Origin: Mycoplasmataceae bacterium
GTDB lineage: Bacteria > Bacillota_I > Bacilli_A > Mycoplasmatales > Metamycoplasmataceae
Direction: 5' to 3'
Length of the DNA: 8,049 nt
Assembly: GCA_017511585.1 (NCBI GenBank)
Contig: JAFWJI010000074.1
Span: 1-8,049 of the forward strand
Part shown: piece by piece, positions 1 to 6,773 of the stretch
Numbering within the stretch: the stretch's first letter is position 1
How the letters are laid out: each line of letters opens with the position of its first letter
The notes under the pieces: generated by a model
What the model saw: only the letters and a program-made list of their open reading frames with translations
The model's database searches: none
Told to the model about the DNA's origin: nothing
Position numbers and translations under genes: made by a program

Positions 1-741
1 AAGAAAATGATTAAAATTGATGATTCTTCAATTATTCCTATTAATTTTCAAAAATTAAGAATTATCAAATCAAATGAAGAACTTTCTAAAATCCAAAAAG
101 CAATAGATATTTCTTTAGAAGCATTTGAAGAATTACAAATATTTATAAAAGAAGGTATTTCAGAAAAAGAACTTAAACATAAATTAGAGTACATAATGGT
201 TAGATGTGGTGCTGAAAAAGAAGCATTTGATTCTATTGTAGCTTTTGCTGAAAATACTGCTGAACCTCATCATCATTCTTCTAATAAAACTCTAAAAAAA
301 GGTGATATTGTTACTATTGATTTTGGTGCAAAATTTGAAGGTTATTGCGCAGATATAACAAGAACTTTTATTTTTGAAGAAAATCAAAATGAAAGTATTA
401 ATAAAAAATATAAAGAGATATTAAATATTGTCGAAGAAGCTGCAAAATTAGGAAGAGAATCAGTTAAGCCTGGAGTTAAAGCTTCAGAAATAGATAAAAT
501 TTGTAGAGATTATATTGCATCAAAAGGATATTCAAACTTTTTTGTTCATTCAACTGGACATGGTCTTGGTTTAGATGTACATGAATTTCCATATGTTTCT
601 TCAAAATCTGATATTGTCTTAAAAGAAGGTATGATAATTACTACTGAACCTGGAATTTATAGTGAAAAAATTGGTGGTGCTAGAATTGAAGATGATGTTT
701 TAGTAACTATTGAAGGTGCTAAAGTTTTATCTAGAAAGTAG
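1..741 (+). CDS. pepP: Xaa-Pro peptidase (M24 family), 5'-partial
   Basis: Metallopeptidase of the M24 'pita-bread' fold, expected to remove N-terminal residues preceding proline in the cytoplasm. The frame is open to the window edge. The first Met (base 7) lies at the link before the catalytic domain, so the usual N-terminal creatinase-like domain is probably upstream of the window; family members of this type run to about 350 residues and only about 246 are visible. Counting from that Met, all five metal ligands are present: D105 (TIDFGA), D116 (ADITRTF), H185 (HSTGHGLG), E214 (TTEPGIY) and E228 (RIEDDV). The substrate-site histidines around 88-90 (EPHHH) and H192 are also seen. The gene ends in TAG, nine bases before efp, so the two are probably co-transcribed. 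A short protein starting at base 7 is less likely. The family is secure; choosing pepP over pepQ is not. Confidence 0.88.
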   Translation, partial: KKMIKIDDSSIIPINFQKLRIIKSNEELSKIQKAIDISLEAFEELQIFIKEGISEKELKHKLEYIMVRCGAEKEAFDSIVAFAENTAEPHHHSSNKTLKKGDIVTIDFGAKFEGYCADITRTFIFEENQNESINKKYKEILNIVEEAAKLGRESVKPGVKASEIDKICRDYIASKGYSNFFVHSTGHGLGLDVHEFPYVSSKSDIVLKEGMIITTEPGIYSEKIGGARIEDDVLVTIEGAKVLSRK

Positions 742-750
742 GTATAGAAA

Positions 751-1314
751 ATGATAAGTGTTAATGATTTTAAACCAGGAATTACTTTTCAATTAGATGG
801 TAACATTTATGTTGTTTTAAGTGCTCAACATTCAAAACAAGGGCGTGGACAAGCAAACGTTAAAGCGAAAGTAAAAGATTTAAGAACTGGAACAATAACT
901 ATTAAATCTTTTACTGGTGGAGATAAAGTCCAAAAAGCTCATATTGAAACAATTTCAATGAACTATTTATATAATGATGGTAATAATGCTATTTTAATGG
1001 ATGAAGTTACTTATGAACAATTTGAAATTCCATTAAAAAGATTAGAATGAGAGCTAAATTTTTTAGTTGATGGATCAAAAGTAAAAGTAAGAAAATTTGA
1101 AGAAGAAATTTTAGATATTGAAATTCCTTTAAATATTGAACTAGAAGTTGCAGAAGCATTTGATGCTGTTAAAGGTAACACTACAACAAATCCGCAAAAA
1201 AAAGTTACATTAGTAACAGGATTTGAATTAGAAGTGCCAATGTTTATAAAGCAAAATGATGTAATAATTGTTTCAACTGAAGATGGTAAATATGTTGGTA
1301 AGGGTAAAAAATAA
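751..1314 (+). CDS. efp: Elongation factor P
   Basis: EF-P binds between the ribosomal P and E sites and relieves stalling at consecutive prolines. The 187-residue length is normal. The start MISVNDFKPG is typical of Firmicute EF-P. The N-terminal KOW-like domain spans about 1-62, the OB domain about 65-125 and C-terminal domain III about 129-185, which contains VPMFIKQND. The frame crosses one UGA at 1048-1050, read as W100; reading it as stop would remove half the protein. The tip loop reads SKQGRGQA, so residue 32 is Arg (CGT, 844-846) where Bacillus and E. coli carry a modified Lys. The codons here (GGG CGT) are unusually GC-rich for the window. The stop codon overlaps the next start by one base (TAATG), suggesting translational coupling. 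Confidence 0.96.
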
Positions 1315-1622
1315 TGTTGAATTTTGTTATTAATAATACAAATAAAAAAATTTCTACTTTAGTAAGTAAGAAAGCATTTGAGGATATAATAAATTCATTA
1401 CCAAAAGTAATTGATGGAATAAAAATTAATTCTTCTAAAAATTTTGTTTTAATAAATCCTAAGAATTCAAAAATAATTTTGAATATAGATATTAAAATTT
1501 CTAAAACAGAAAAAATTAGCGAAAAAATTAGAAAAATTAAAAATAAACTAGAAGAACATTGTTTATATTTAATTGATTCAAAACCTCAAAATATAATAAT
1601 TAATTATTTAGGTTCATATTAA
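1314..1622 (+). CDS. Asp23/Gls24 family protein (YqhY-like), reduced
   Basis: A 102-residue protein matching the Asp23/Gls24 (DUF322) pattern. An N-terminal segment resembles 'I..KAFEDIINSLPKVIDGIKI', where the family has a helix ending in EVEGV. A beta strand (IILNIDIKIS) follows, then a helix with spaced hydrophobic residues (EKISEKIRKIKNKLEEH), and a last strand IIINYLGSY matching the usual VNVHVVGV end. Position supports this: in Firmicutes yqhY lies near efp and a Xaa-Pro peptidase gene. The start ATG shares its A with the efp stop, and an AAGGG at 1300-1304 inside efp can act as ribosome binding site. The molecular role is not settled; in Bacillus YqhY has been linked to fatty-acid synthesis. 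The sequence is divergent, so the family call rests on pattern plus synteny. Confidence 0.7.
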   Translation: MLNFVINNTNKKISTLVSKKAFEDIINSLPKVIDGIKINSSKNFVLINPKNSKIILNIDIKISKTEKISEKIRKIKNKLEEHCLYLIDSKPQNIIINYLGSY

Positions 1623-1624
1623 TA

Positions 1625-2506
1625 TTATTTTGCAACTATTACAATTGCTGGTTTTAAAACACGTTCATGTAATTTATAACCTTTTGAAACAATTTTAATA
1701 ATTTGATCTTTTTTAAAATTAGGATTTTCTTCTAATTCTTGTATATGATGAATTTCAGCATTAAATTCTTCGCCTTCTTTAGGTTCAATTATAGAAATTC
1801 CATAAGTTTCTAAAATATTAAATATTTGGTTTGTAAGCATTTGGAAACCTTTTACATATGCGGCTACATTTGGATCGTTTGACTTAGCTCCTGAAATGAC
1901 AACAGAAGATAAATTATTTAATGGATTTAATAAATCTTCCATTAATTTTTGCAATGCAAACTTTGTTTTGTGTTCAACATCTTCTTTTGCTTTTAATTTA
2001 ATCTCTTCTCTTATTTTTTCAACCTTACTAGTTGCTGATTTAGACATTTCATCTATTTTTTCTTTAAAAGTTTGTTCTGATAATTTTTTTTCTAATTCTA
2101 ATTTTGCAATTTTTTCAGATAAATTATTATTTATTTCTTTTAGTTTTTCTATTTCTTGTTTATCATCATGAACTTCTTTTAATGAAGACATTTCAATTTC
2201 TTCTCTTGATTTAAATTTTTGTAATCTATTAATTTTAAATCCAAAAATATATGAACCTTCTTCAAGTTCTTGGTCAAAAATATTAACTTTATTTGGTATT
2301 TCAATTTCAAAAGAAAAAACTTTAGATTCTGATAAATCTACACCTATAATGTTTTTATCAAAATCTTCTAATATTTCATTCTCACCTAAAGTTATTGTTT
2401 TATCTTTAAATTTGTATTCTTTAGTTGGATCATCTATTTTTTTAATTTTACAATCAAAATTTATAACGTCTTTTATCTCAATAATTTTGTTGTTTTTTTC
2501 TTGCAT
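1625..2506 (-). CDS. grpE: GrpE nucleotide exchange factor with N-terminal FKBP-like extension
   Basis: Co-chaperone that releases ADP from DnaK. At 293 residues it is about 100 longer than ordinary GrpE. Residues about 110-180 form a charged coiled coil; the core and beta domain run about 182-293. They include DLLNPLNNL (191-199), a DPNVAAYVKGFQM helix (211-223) and the family signature: FNAEIHH (248-254) followed by GYKLHERVLKPA (276-287). The extra N-terminus (about 15-100) is not low-complexity. It reads like a trigger-factor/FKBP domain: ITLGENEILEDFDKNIIGV followed by FSFEIEIP and ending GFKINRLQKF, although the active-site proline of 'IPGF' is lost (ILEDF). The gene follows hrcA by three bases, with an AGAAGG site inside hrcA. 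Its stop is two bases from the convergent Asp23-like gene. GrpE identity is certain; the extension call is inference. Confidence 0.96.
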   Translation of the reverse strand: MQEKNNKIIEIKDVINFDCKIKKIDDPTKEYKFKDKTITLGENEILEDFDKNIIGVDLSESKVFSFEIEIPNKVNIFDQELEEGSYIFGFKINRLQKFKSREEIEMSSLKEVHDDKQEIEKLKEINNNLSEKIAKLELEKKLSEQTFKEKIDEMSKSATSKVEKIREEIKLKAKEDVEHKTKFALQKLMEDLLNPLNNLSSVVISGAKSNDPNVAAYVKGFQMLTNQIFNILETYGISIIEPKEGEEFNAEIHHIQELEENPNFKKDQIIKIVSKGYKLHERVLKPAIVIVAK

Positions 2507-2509
2507 ATT

Positions 2510-3544
2510 TTAATTCCCTTCTTCATTTTCTGGATTTTCAATTTCATTTTGTTGAGATTCAATATTTTTCTTTACATACTTTTCAATTATATTAAGAATA
2601 TTTTTAGCTTTTGAATAATCCATTCTTTTTGGTCCGACAACTGAAACATCTTTTGATTCTCCATTAATTATTAGTCTTTTAGAAATTATAGAGGTATTTG
2701 AAGGTAATATTTCTAATTTTAAATTATCTTCTAAATAATTTTTATCATTTATGGATTCTCAAATTGATTGTGTTTCTATTAATTCAATAATATTTGCTAA
2801 TTCTTGTCTTTGGATATCTTGAGCTTTAATTAAATAAGATTTTCCATAAATTTTATTGTTTGAAATATTAGTATATTTTTTTAAAATTTCAGCAACAAAA
2901 GTTTCGATTAATTCTTCATAATTTTTTATATGTTGTTTTAATATTGGTTTTAATGATTCAATTGATTTAGGAATATCAACTAATTTAACATTATATAATC
3001 GCTCTTGAAAAATTCTAATTGCAATTTTTAAATCATTCAAATTTAATTTAGAAGATAATTTTAATTCTTTTGAATCAATTTTACCACTTGATGTTATCAA
3101 AACAATTATTGCTGAAAATTCACTAATCGGAGTTAATGTTATTGATTTTAATAATTGATGATTTTTATTTTCGCTAGTTACAAAAGTTATTTTAGAAATT
3201 TCTGAAATTATCGAAACAGCTTCTTCAATTATATTGTCAATAGAAGCTCTTCTATTTGCAAAAATATCTCTAATTCTAGAAGAAAGTTTCTTACTTTCTG
3301 AACTAGTTAAGTATTTAAAATAATACTCATATCCACTTGAAGTGGGTATCCTTCCACTAGATGTGTGTGACTTTTCAATAAGTCCTTTTTTTTCTAAATT
3401 ACTCATAATATTTCTTGCAGTTGCAGAGGAAATGTCCATTTTATATTTTTCTATTAAAAAAACACTACCAATCGGTTTTGACTCAGAAATATATTCTTCA
3501 ACAATATATTTTAAAATTAAGTCATTCATTTTGTCTTTTTTCAT
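2510..3544 (-). CDS. hrcA: Heat-inducible transcription repressor HrcA
   Basis: HrcA represses chaperone genes by binding CIRCE operators, and depends on chaperones for its active state. The 344 residues match the usual length. A winged-helix DNA-binding domain lies at about 8-75 (IGSVFLIEKYKMDISSATAR, then HTSSGRIPTSSGYEYY). A central GAF-like and dimerisation region follows. The C-terminal hallmark VSVVGPKRMDYSKA lies near residues 306-320. One UGA is read as W262 (2759-2761); stopping there would cut off this hallmark. Two starts are possible: the Met at 3544, eight bases after a perfect -10 box and so leaderless, or the in-frame Met6 at 3529, which fits the normal HrcA N-terminus (MNDLILKYIVEEY) better. 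The gene heads an operon with grpE, three bases downstream, and is probably autoregulated through the CIRCE-like site. Confidence 0.97.
2517..2522 (-). promoter_or_regulatory. Shine-Dalgarno site of grpE
   Basis: On the minus strand AGAAGG lies ten bases before the grpE ATG and inside the last codons of hrcA. It supports the start at 2506 and shows that grpE is translated from the hrcA transcript. Confidence 0.7.
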
Positions 3545-3552
3545 AATAAAAC

Positions 3553-3558
3553 ATTATA
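3553..3558 (-). promoter_or_regulatory. -10 box of the hrcA-grpE promoter
   Basis: Minus-strand TATAAT, a perfect -10 hexamer. It ends eight bases before the ATG at 3544, so transcription would begin at or within a base or two of the start codon. A weak -35 (TTAGCA, plus-strand positions 3577-3582) sits 18 bases upstream. Mycoplasma promoters commonly have a good -10 and a poor -35. The CIRCE-like repeat covers the whole promoter. Confidence 0.7.
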
Positions 3559-3582
3559 GCATTTATAAGTATTAATTGCTAA
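3556..3582 (-). promoter_or_regulatory. Degenerate CIRCE operator (HrcA binding site)
   Basis: On the minus strand TTAGCAATT and AAATGCTAT are separated by exactly nine bases, the CIRCE architecture (consensus TTAGCACTC-N9-GAGTGCTAA). The halves match consensus at 7/9 and 6/9 and pair with each other at 7/9. The site overlaps both the -35 and -10 of hrcA, where a bound repressor would block RNA polymerase. A further, better half-site (plus-strand TAGTGCTAA, 3585-3593, 8/9 to consensus) lies directly beside it, without a partner at nine-base spacing. The spacing and location make the call credible despite the mismatches. Confidence 0.72.
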
Positions 3583-3641
3583 TATAGTGCTAAAAAATAA
3601 ATTTTATTTTTATAAAATTAAACAAGAAAAAAAATAAATGT

Positions 3642-3647
3642 TATTAT
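3642..3647 (+). promoter_or_regulatory. Candidate -10 box for the trmL operon
   Basis: TATTAT (5/6 to consensus) ends ten bases before the trmL ATG; TAAACA (3619-3624) is a weak -35 at 17 bases. A TATAAAAT at 3611-3618 is an alternative -10 with a longer leader. No clear Shine-Dalgarno precedes trmL. In such AT-rich DNA these matches can occur by chance. The divergent arrangement does require a plus-strand promoter somewhere in 3545-3657, and the CIRCE lies about 75 bases upstream of trmL. Confidence 0.35.
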
Positions 3648-3657
3648 TTATAACATT

Positions 3658-4173
3658 ATGATTAATGTTGTTTTATATTTACCTGAAATACCACCAAATA
3701 CAGGAAATATAATTAGAACTTGTTATGCAACAGGTGCTAAACTTCATATTATAAAACCAATATCTTTTGATATTTTTCATCCAAACATTAAAAGAGCAGC
3801 AGCTGGTAGAGTTATAGAAGATATAGATTATGAAATTCATGAAAATTATCAAGATTTTCTAAAAAAATATGGAGATAAAAAAATTTATTATCTAACAAGA
3901 TATGGACAAAAAAATTATTCAAGTATTAATTTTAATATTGAAGATGAAATTTGAATTATGTTTGGAACTGAATCAACAGGAATACCTAAAAAAATACTTC
4001 AAAAATCTTTAGAAAATTGCATTAGAATTCCAATGAAAGCAGAATGTCGATCATTAAATTTAGCAAATTCTGTTAATTTAATAGTTTATGAAATACTAAG
4101 ACAAAAAAATTTTGAAGGTCTTTCTGAATTTGAAGTTCAAAAAGGGAAGGATTTTATTTTAGAAGATGAATAA
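3658..4173 (+). CDS. trmL: tRNA (cytidine/uridine-2'-O-)-methyltransferase, TrmL type
   Basis: SPOUT-class methylase of the TrmL/CspR/YibK group, which transfers a methyl group from AdoMet to the 2'-O of the wobble nucleotide 34 of tRNA-Leu species. At 171 residues it is a bare SPOUT domain of normal length. All three motifs are seen: motif 1 NTGNIIRT (14-21), motif 2 IMFGTESTGIP (100-110) and motif 3 IRIPMKAECRSLNLANSV (122-139). The trefoil knot forms from motifs 2 and 3. A UGA at 3952-3954 is W99, just before motif 2, and splits the gene in two under the standard code. An upstream ATG at 3638 is out of frame. This is the first gene of a six-gene plus-strand run and overlaps the next gene by eight bases. 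Confidence 0.93.
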
Positions 4174-4906
4174 TAAAAATTTGTTGACAAAAAATGAATT
4201 AAATGATTATAAAAAATTACTTTTAAAAAAATATAGAAAAGAAAAAAGAGAATTTATAATCGAAGGAAAACATTTAATTGAAGAAGCATTAAAGCATAAA
4301 AATTTGTTAAAAAAAATAATAACATCTAATTATAGTTTTGAATTGATAAATAAAAATGTAGATTTAAAATATACTTCATTCAAAAATATTTGTGCATTAT
4401 CAACAACAAAAAATCCTCAACCTTATATTGGAATATGTAATTTTTTAGAACTTAAAAAAATTCAAGAAGAAAAAATTTTGATATTAAATAAAATAAATGA
4501 TCCTGGTAATTTAGGAACAATAATTAGAACAGCTAATTCATTTAATATCAAAAATATAATTGTTGAAGGAGTTGATATTTATAATCCAAAAGTAATTAGA
4601 GCAACTCAAGGCGCAATTTTTAATATGAATATTTTTAATGTTAATGATTTAAAAAAAGAAATATTAGAACTTAAAAAACAAAATTATAAAATTGTTGGTT
4701 CTTTATTAGATAAAAATTCAATTGATTATAGAAATTTAAAATTAGATAAAGAAAAATTTGCATTAGTATTAGGCAATGAAGCAAATGGAATTGAAAAAAA
4801 TATTATTGAACTATTAGATTATAAAGTTTATATCCCAATTGAATTTGATTCATTAAATGTTGCAATAGCAGCTGCAATATTAATGGCTAAATATTATGAT
4901 AAATAA
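4166..4906 (+). CDS. TrmH/SpoU-family RNA 2'-O-methyltransferase
   Basis: Second SPOUT methylase, 246 residues. It has an N-terminal substrate-binding domain (about 14-95, with REFIIEGKHLIEEAL at 28-42, typical of the SpoU substrate-binding domain) and a C-terminal SPOUT domain. Motif 1 is NDPGNLGTIIRTA (111-123), motif 2 LGNEANGI (202-209) and motif 3 IPIEFDSLNVAIAAAI (223-238). The layout matches RlmB/TsnR-like enzymes that methylate 23S rRNA or tRNA. The exact nucleotide cannot be read from sequence, so no symbol is given. Its ATG lies inside the last codons of trmL (eight-base overlap) with no well-spaced ribosome binding site, so translation probably couples to trmL. No other in-frame ATG occurs until residue 153. 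Confidence 0.9.
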   Translation: MNNKNLLTKNELNDYKKLLLKKYRKEKREFIIEGKHLIEEALKHKNLLKKIITSNYSFELINKNVDLKYTSFKNICALSTTKNPQPYIGICNFLELKKIQEEKILILNKINDPGNLGTIIRTANSFNIKNIIVEGVDIYNPKVIRATQGAIFNMNIFNVNDLKKEILELKKQNYKIVGSLLDKNSIDYRNLKLDKEKFALVLGNEANGIEKNIIELLDYKVYIPIEFDSLNVAIAAAILMAKYYDK

Positions 4907-4908
4907 TT

Positions 4909-4914
4909 TATAAT
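4909..4914 (+). promoter_or_regulatory. Candidate internal -10 box before the ytpR-like gene
   Basis: A perfect TATAAT fills most of the 15-base gap and ends seven bases before the next ATG, which has no Shine-Dalgarno. A transcript from here would be leaderless. No -35 match is present at 16-18 bases, and the AT content makes chance occurrence possible. Confidence 0.4.
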
Positions 4915-4921
4915 TTTAGCT

Positions 4922-5509
4922 ATGGCTATCTCAATTACAAATTCACATAATTTTTTTCAAAATAAAAAAAATATTTCTATTATTTTTAAAGATTTTGATC
5001 AAAATAATTCAAATATCAAAACAATAGTAAAAGATGATTTTATTTTAATATTTTCAAATGACAAAATTGTAGGAATAAATATTTTAAATTATGAAAAATA
5101 TTTTCAAATAAAAGAAGGGTTTCATAGTCTTGATAATAACATACAAACATTTTTATTAAATAAATTTAGTAATTATTTAAAACAAGAAGATTTTGATTCA
5201 TTTTATAAAATCGGTAAAGTCATTGAAACAAAACAACATTCTGCAAATCCAAATTTAACTATTTTAAAAGTGCAATTTAAATTTTATGAAAAACAAATTA
5301 TTACCAATTTAAAAAACATTGAACAAAATAAAAATTATTTATTTGCAATTGATGGTGCAATTACATCTTCTGGGTTAAAAATTGTTGAATCTAAAATTTC
5401 AAATACCCTTTCACAAGGAATGATTATGTCTTACAAATCATTAGGTATTGATAAAGAAGGAATAGTAGATTGTTCTTACTTGTCAATTGAAGATGAATTT
5501 CAATTTTAG
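4922..5509 (+). CDS. ytpR: YtpR-like tRNA-binding domain protein
   Basis: A 195-residue protein whose second half is an EMAP/Arc1-type tRNA-binding OB domain (about 94-182). It starts FYKIGKVIETKQHSANPNLT, like the 'GKV...PHPNADKL' start of the family, contains LFAIDGAITSSGLKI (140-154), and ends in LSQGMIMSYKSLGI (163-176), the counterpart of 'ESNGMICSLKELGI'. The first 85 or so residues resemble the extra N-terminal domain of Bacillus YtpR. The same OB fold begins the beta subunit of PheRS, but the length and lack of catalytic domains exclude that enzyme. Its role is unproven; binding tRNA in trans for a synthetase is the usual suggestion, and here it sits 11 bases before tyrS. No Shine-Dalgarno precedes it. 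The stop TAG forms part of the tyrS ribosome binding site. Confidence 0.82.
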   Translation: MAISITNSHNFFQNKKNISIIFKDFDQNNSNIKTIVKDDFILIFSNDKIVGINILNYEKYFQIKEGFHSLDNNIQTFLLNKFSNYLKQEDFDSFYKIGKVIETKQHSANPNLTILKVQFKFYEKQIITNLKNIEQNKNYLFAIDGAITSSGLKIVESKISNTLSQGMIMSYKSLGIDKEGIVDCSYLSIEDEFQF

Positions 5510-5513
5510 GAGA
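5508..5513 (+). promoter_or_regulatory. Shine-Dalgarno site of tyrS
   Basis: AGGAGA, the best ribosome binding site in the window, seven bases before the tyrS ATG. It begins within the stop codon of the preceding gene. It fixes the tyrS start at 5521. Confidence 0.85.
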
Positions 5514-5520
5514 AAAATAT

Positions 5521-6762
5521 ATGAAAGAGTTAAAAAGTTTAATTCAAGATTTGAAAAATAAAGGAATAATTAATAACATAACAAATGAAGAAAAAATTGA
5601 TAGCATCCAATTTGGAGATGGGATTTATGTAGGATTTGACCCTACTGCTTTATCTTTACATCTTGGTAATTATTTACAAATTTTATTATTAAAAAAATTT
5701 TCAAAAATAGGATTAAAAACTTATGGTGTTTTAGGTGGAGCTACTGGAATGATTGGTGATCCTTCTTTTAAAAATTCAGAAAGAAAGTTATTAGATAAAG
5801 AAACTTTAAATAAAAATAAAGAACAAATAAAATTACAATTACAAGCTTTTGGTTTAGAAGTAATAGATAATTATGATTTTTATAAAAACATGAATATTCT
5901 AGATTTTTTAAGAGATGTTGGAAAATGCATTAATGTAAATTATATGATGTCTAAAGAAAGTATTAGTTCAAGATTGGAAACTGGTTTATCTTTTACTGAA
6001 TTTAGTTATACCTTATTACAAGGTTATGATTTTTATCAATTATATGATAAAAAAAATATCAAAATCCAAGCAGGCGGTTCTGATCAATGAGGTAATATTA
6101 CCACTGGATTAGAAATCATTAGAAAATTTAAAGGAAATAATGATGCTTTAGGAATAACCTTTAATTTACTTGTAGATGAAAATGGTAATAAATTCGGAAA
6201 AACAGTTGATGGAGCTATTTGATTAAATAAAAATATGACTTCTCCATTTGCTTTGTATCAATTTTTAATAAATCAAAATGATAAAGATGTAGAAAAATTA
6301 TTAAATTGATATACCTTCTTAGATAATGAACATATTGACAAAATAATGACTTACCATAAAAAAGATCCGAAAAAGAAATTGGCTCAAAAAATGTTAGCTT
6401 TAGAAGTATGTCAAGATATTCATGGTAAAATTGCAGCTCAAAATGCAAAAGAAATTACTGAAATTTTATTCGAAAATACTAAACCATTAAACGAAATTAC
6501 CATGGAACAATTAGAATTAATTATTAATGATATTCCAGTTTTTGATAATAAAGGTCAAAAAACTAAATTAATTGATCTACTAATTAATTCAAAAATTTGT
6601 TCTTCTAAAAGGGAAGCTAGAGAATTAATTCAAAATAATGCAATTAATATTGATGGTCAAATAAGAAATGATGAAAATGAAGAACCGTTTCCTAGATATT
6701 TTGACTATAAATATTTATTAGTTAAAAAAGGGAAAAGAAATTTTTATTTAATTAAATTTTAA
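5521..6762 (+). CDS. tyrS: Tyrosyl-tRNA synthetase
   Basis: Class I synthetase that charges tRNA-Tyr in the cytoplasm; 413 residues, normal for the bacterial TyrS form. The HIGH motif appears as HLGN (47-50) after GFDPTALSL. The tyrosine/adenylate site includes YTLLQGYDF (163-171) and GGSDQW (185-190). The KMSKS equivalent is KFGKT (224-228). A C-terminal S4-like RNA-binding domain spans about 348-413 (KLIDLLINSKICSSKREARE). Three UGA codons encode Trp: W190 (6088-6090, in the conserved GGSDQW), W234 (6220-6222) and W263 (6307-6309); under the standard code the gene looks broken into pieces. No T-box leader fits the 11-base gap upstream, so expression depends on the operon. The stop is 11 bases from the next start. 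Confidence 0.98.
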
Positions 6763-6768
6763 AGAAGG
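6763..6768 (+). promoter_or_regulatory. Shine-Dalgarno site of the DivIVA/GpsB-like gene
   Basis: AGAAGG directly follows the tyrS stop and lies five bases before the ATG at 6774. A clear ribosome binding site at a short ORF argues that this small gene is real. Confidence 0.75.
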
Positions 6769-6773
6769 TTTTA

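Noticed and set aside
1582..1614. Intrinsic terminator at the end of the Asp23-like gene
   Set aside because: The inverted repeat is almost all A/T, lies within coding sequence and has no following T-run; such palindromes are expected by chance in this composition.
1896..2171. Plus-strand open frame of 91 codons inside grpE
   Set aside because: It is the antisense shadow of the grpE coiled-coil region, rich in Ser/Phe because Glu/Lys codons are read backwards. It has no family pattern.
3342..3575. Plus-strand open frame opposite the start of hrcA
   Set aside because: Antisense shadow of the HrcA winged-helix region; it also runs over the CIRCE/promoter.
3952..3954. trmL, tyrS, efp, hrcA and the transporter appearing as split or frameshifted pseudogenes
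   Set aside because: Each break is a UGA in frame, and the protein motifs run on without interruption. This is the mycoplasma genetic code, not gene decay.
6215..6448. Minus-strand open frame inside tyrS
   Set aside because: Overlaps well-conserved TyrRS sequence in antisense and has no recognisable domain.
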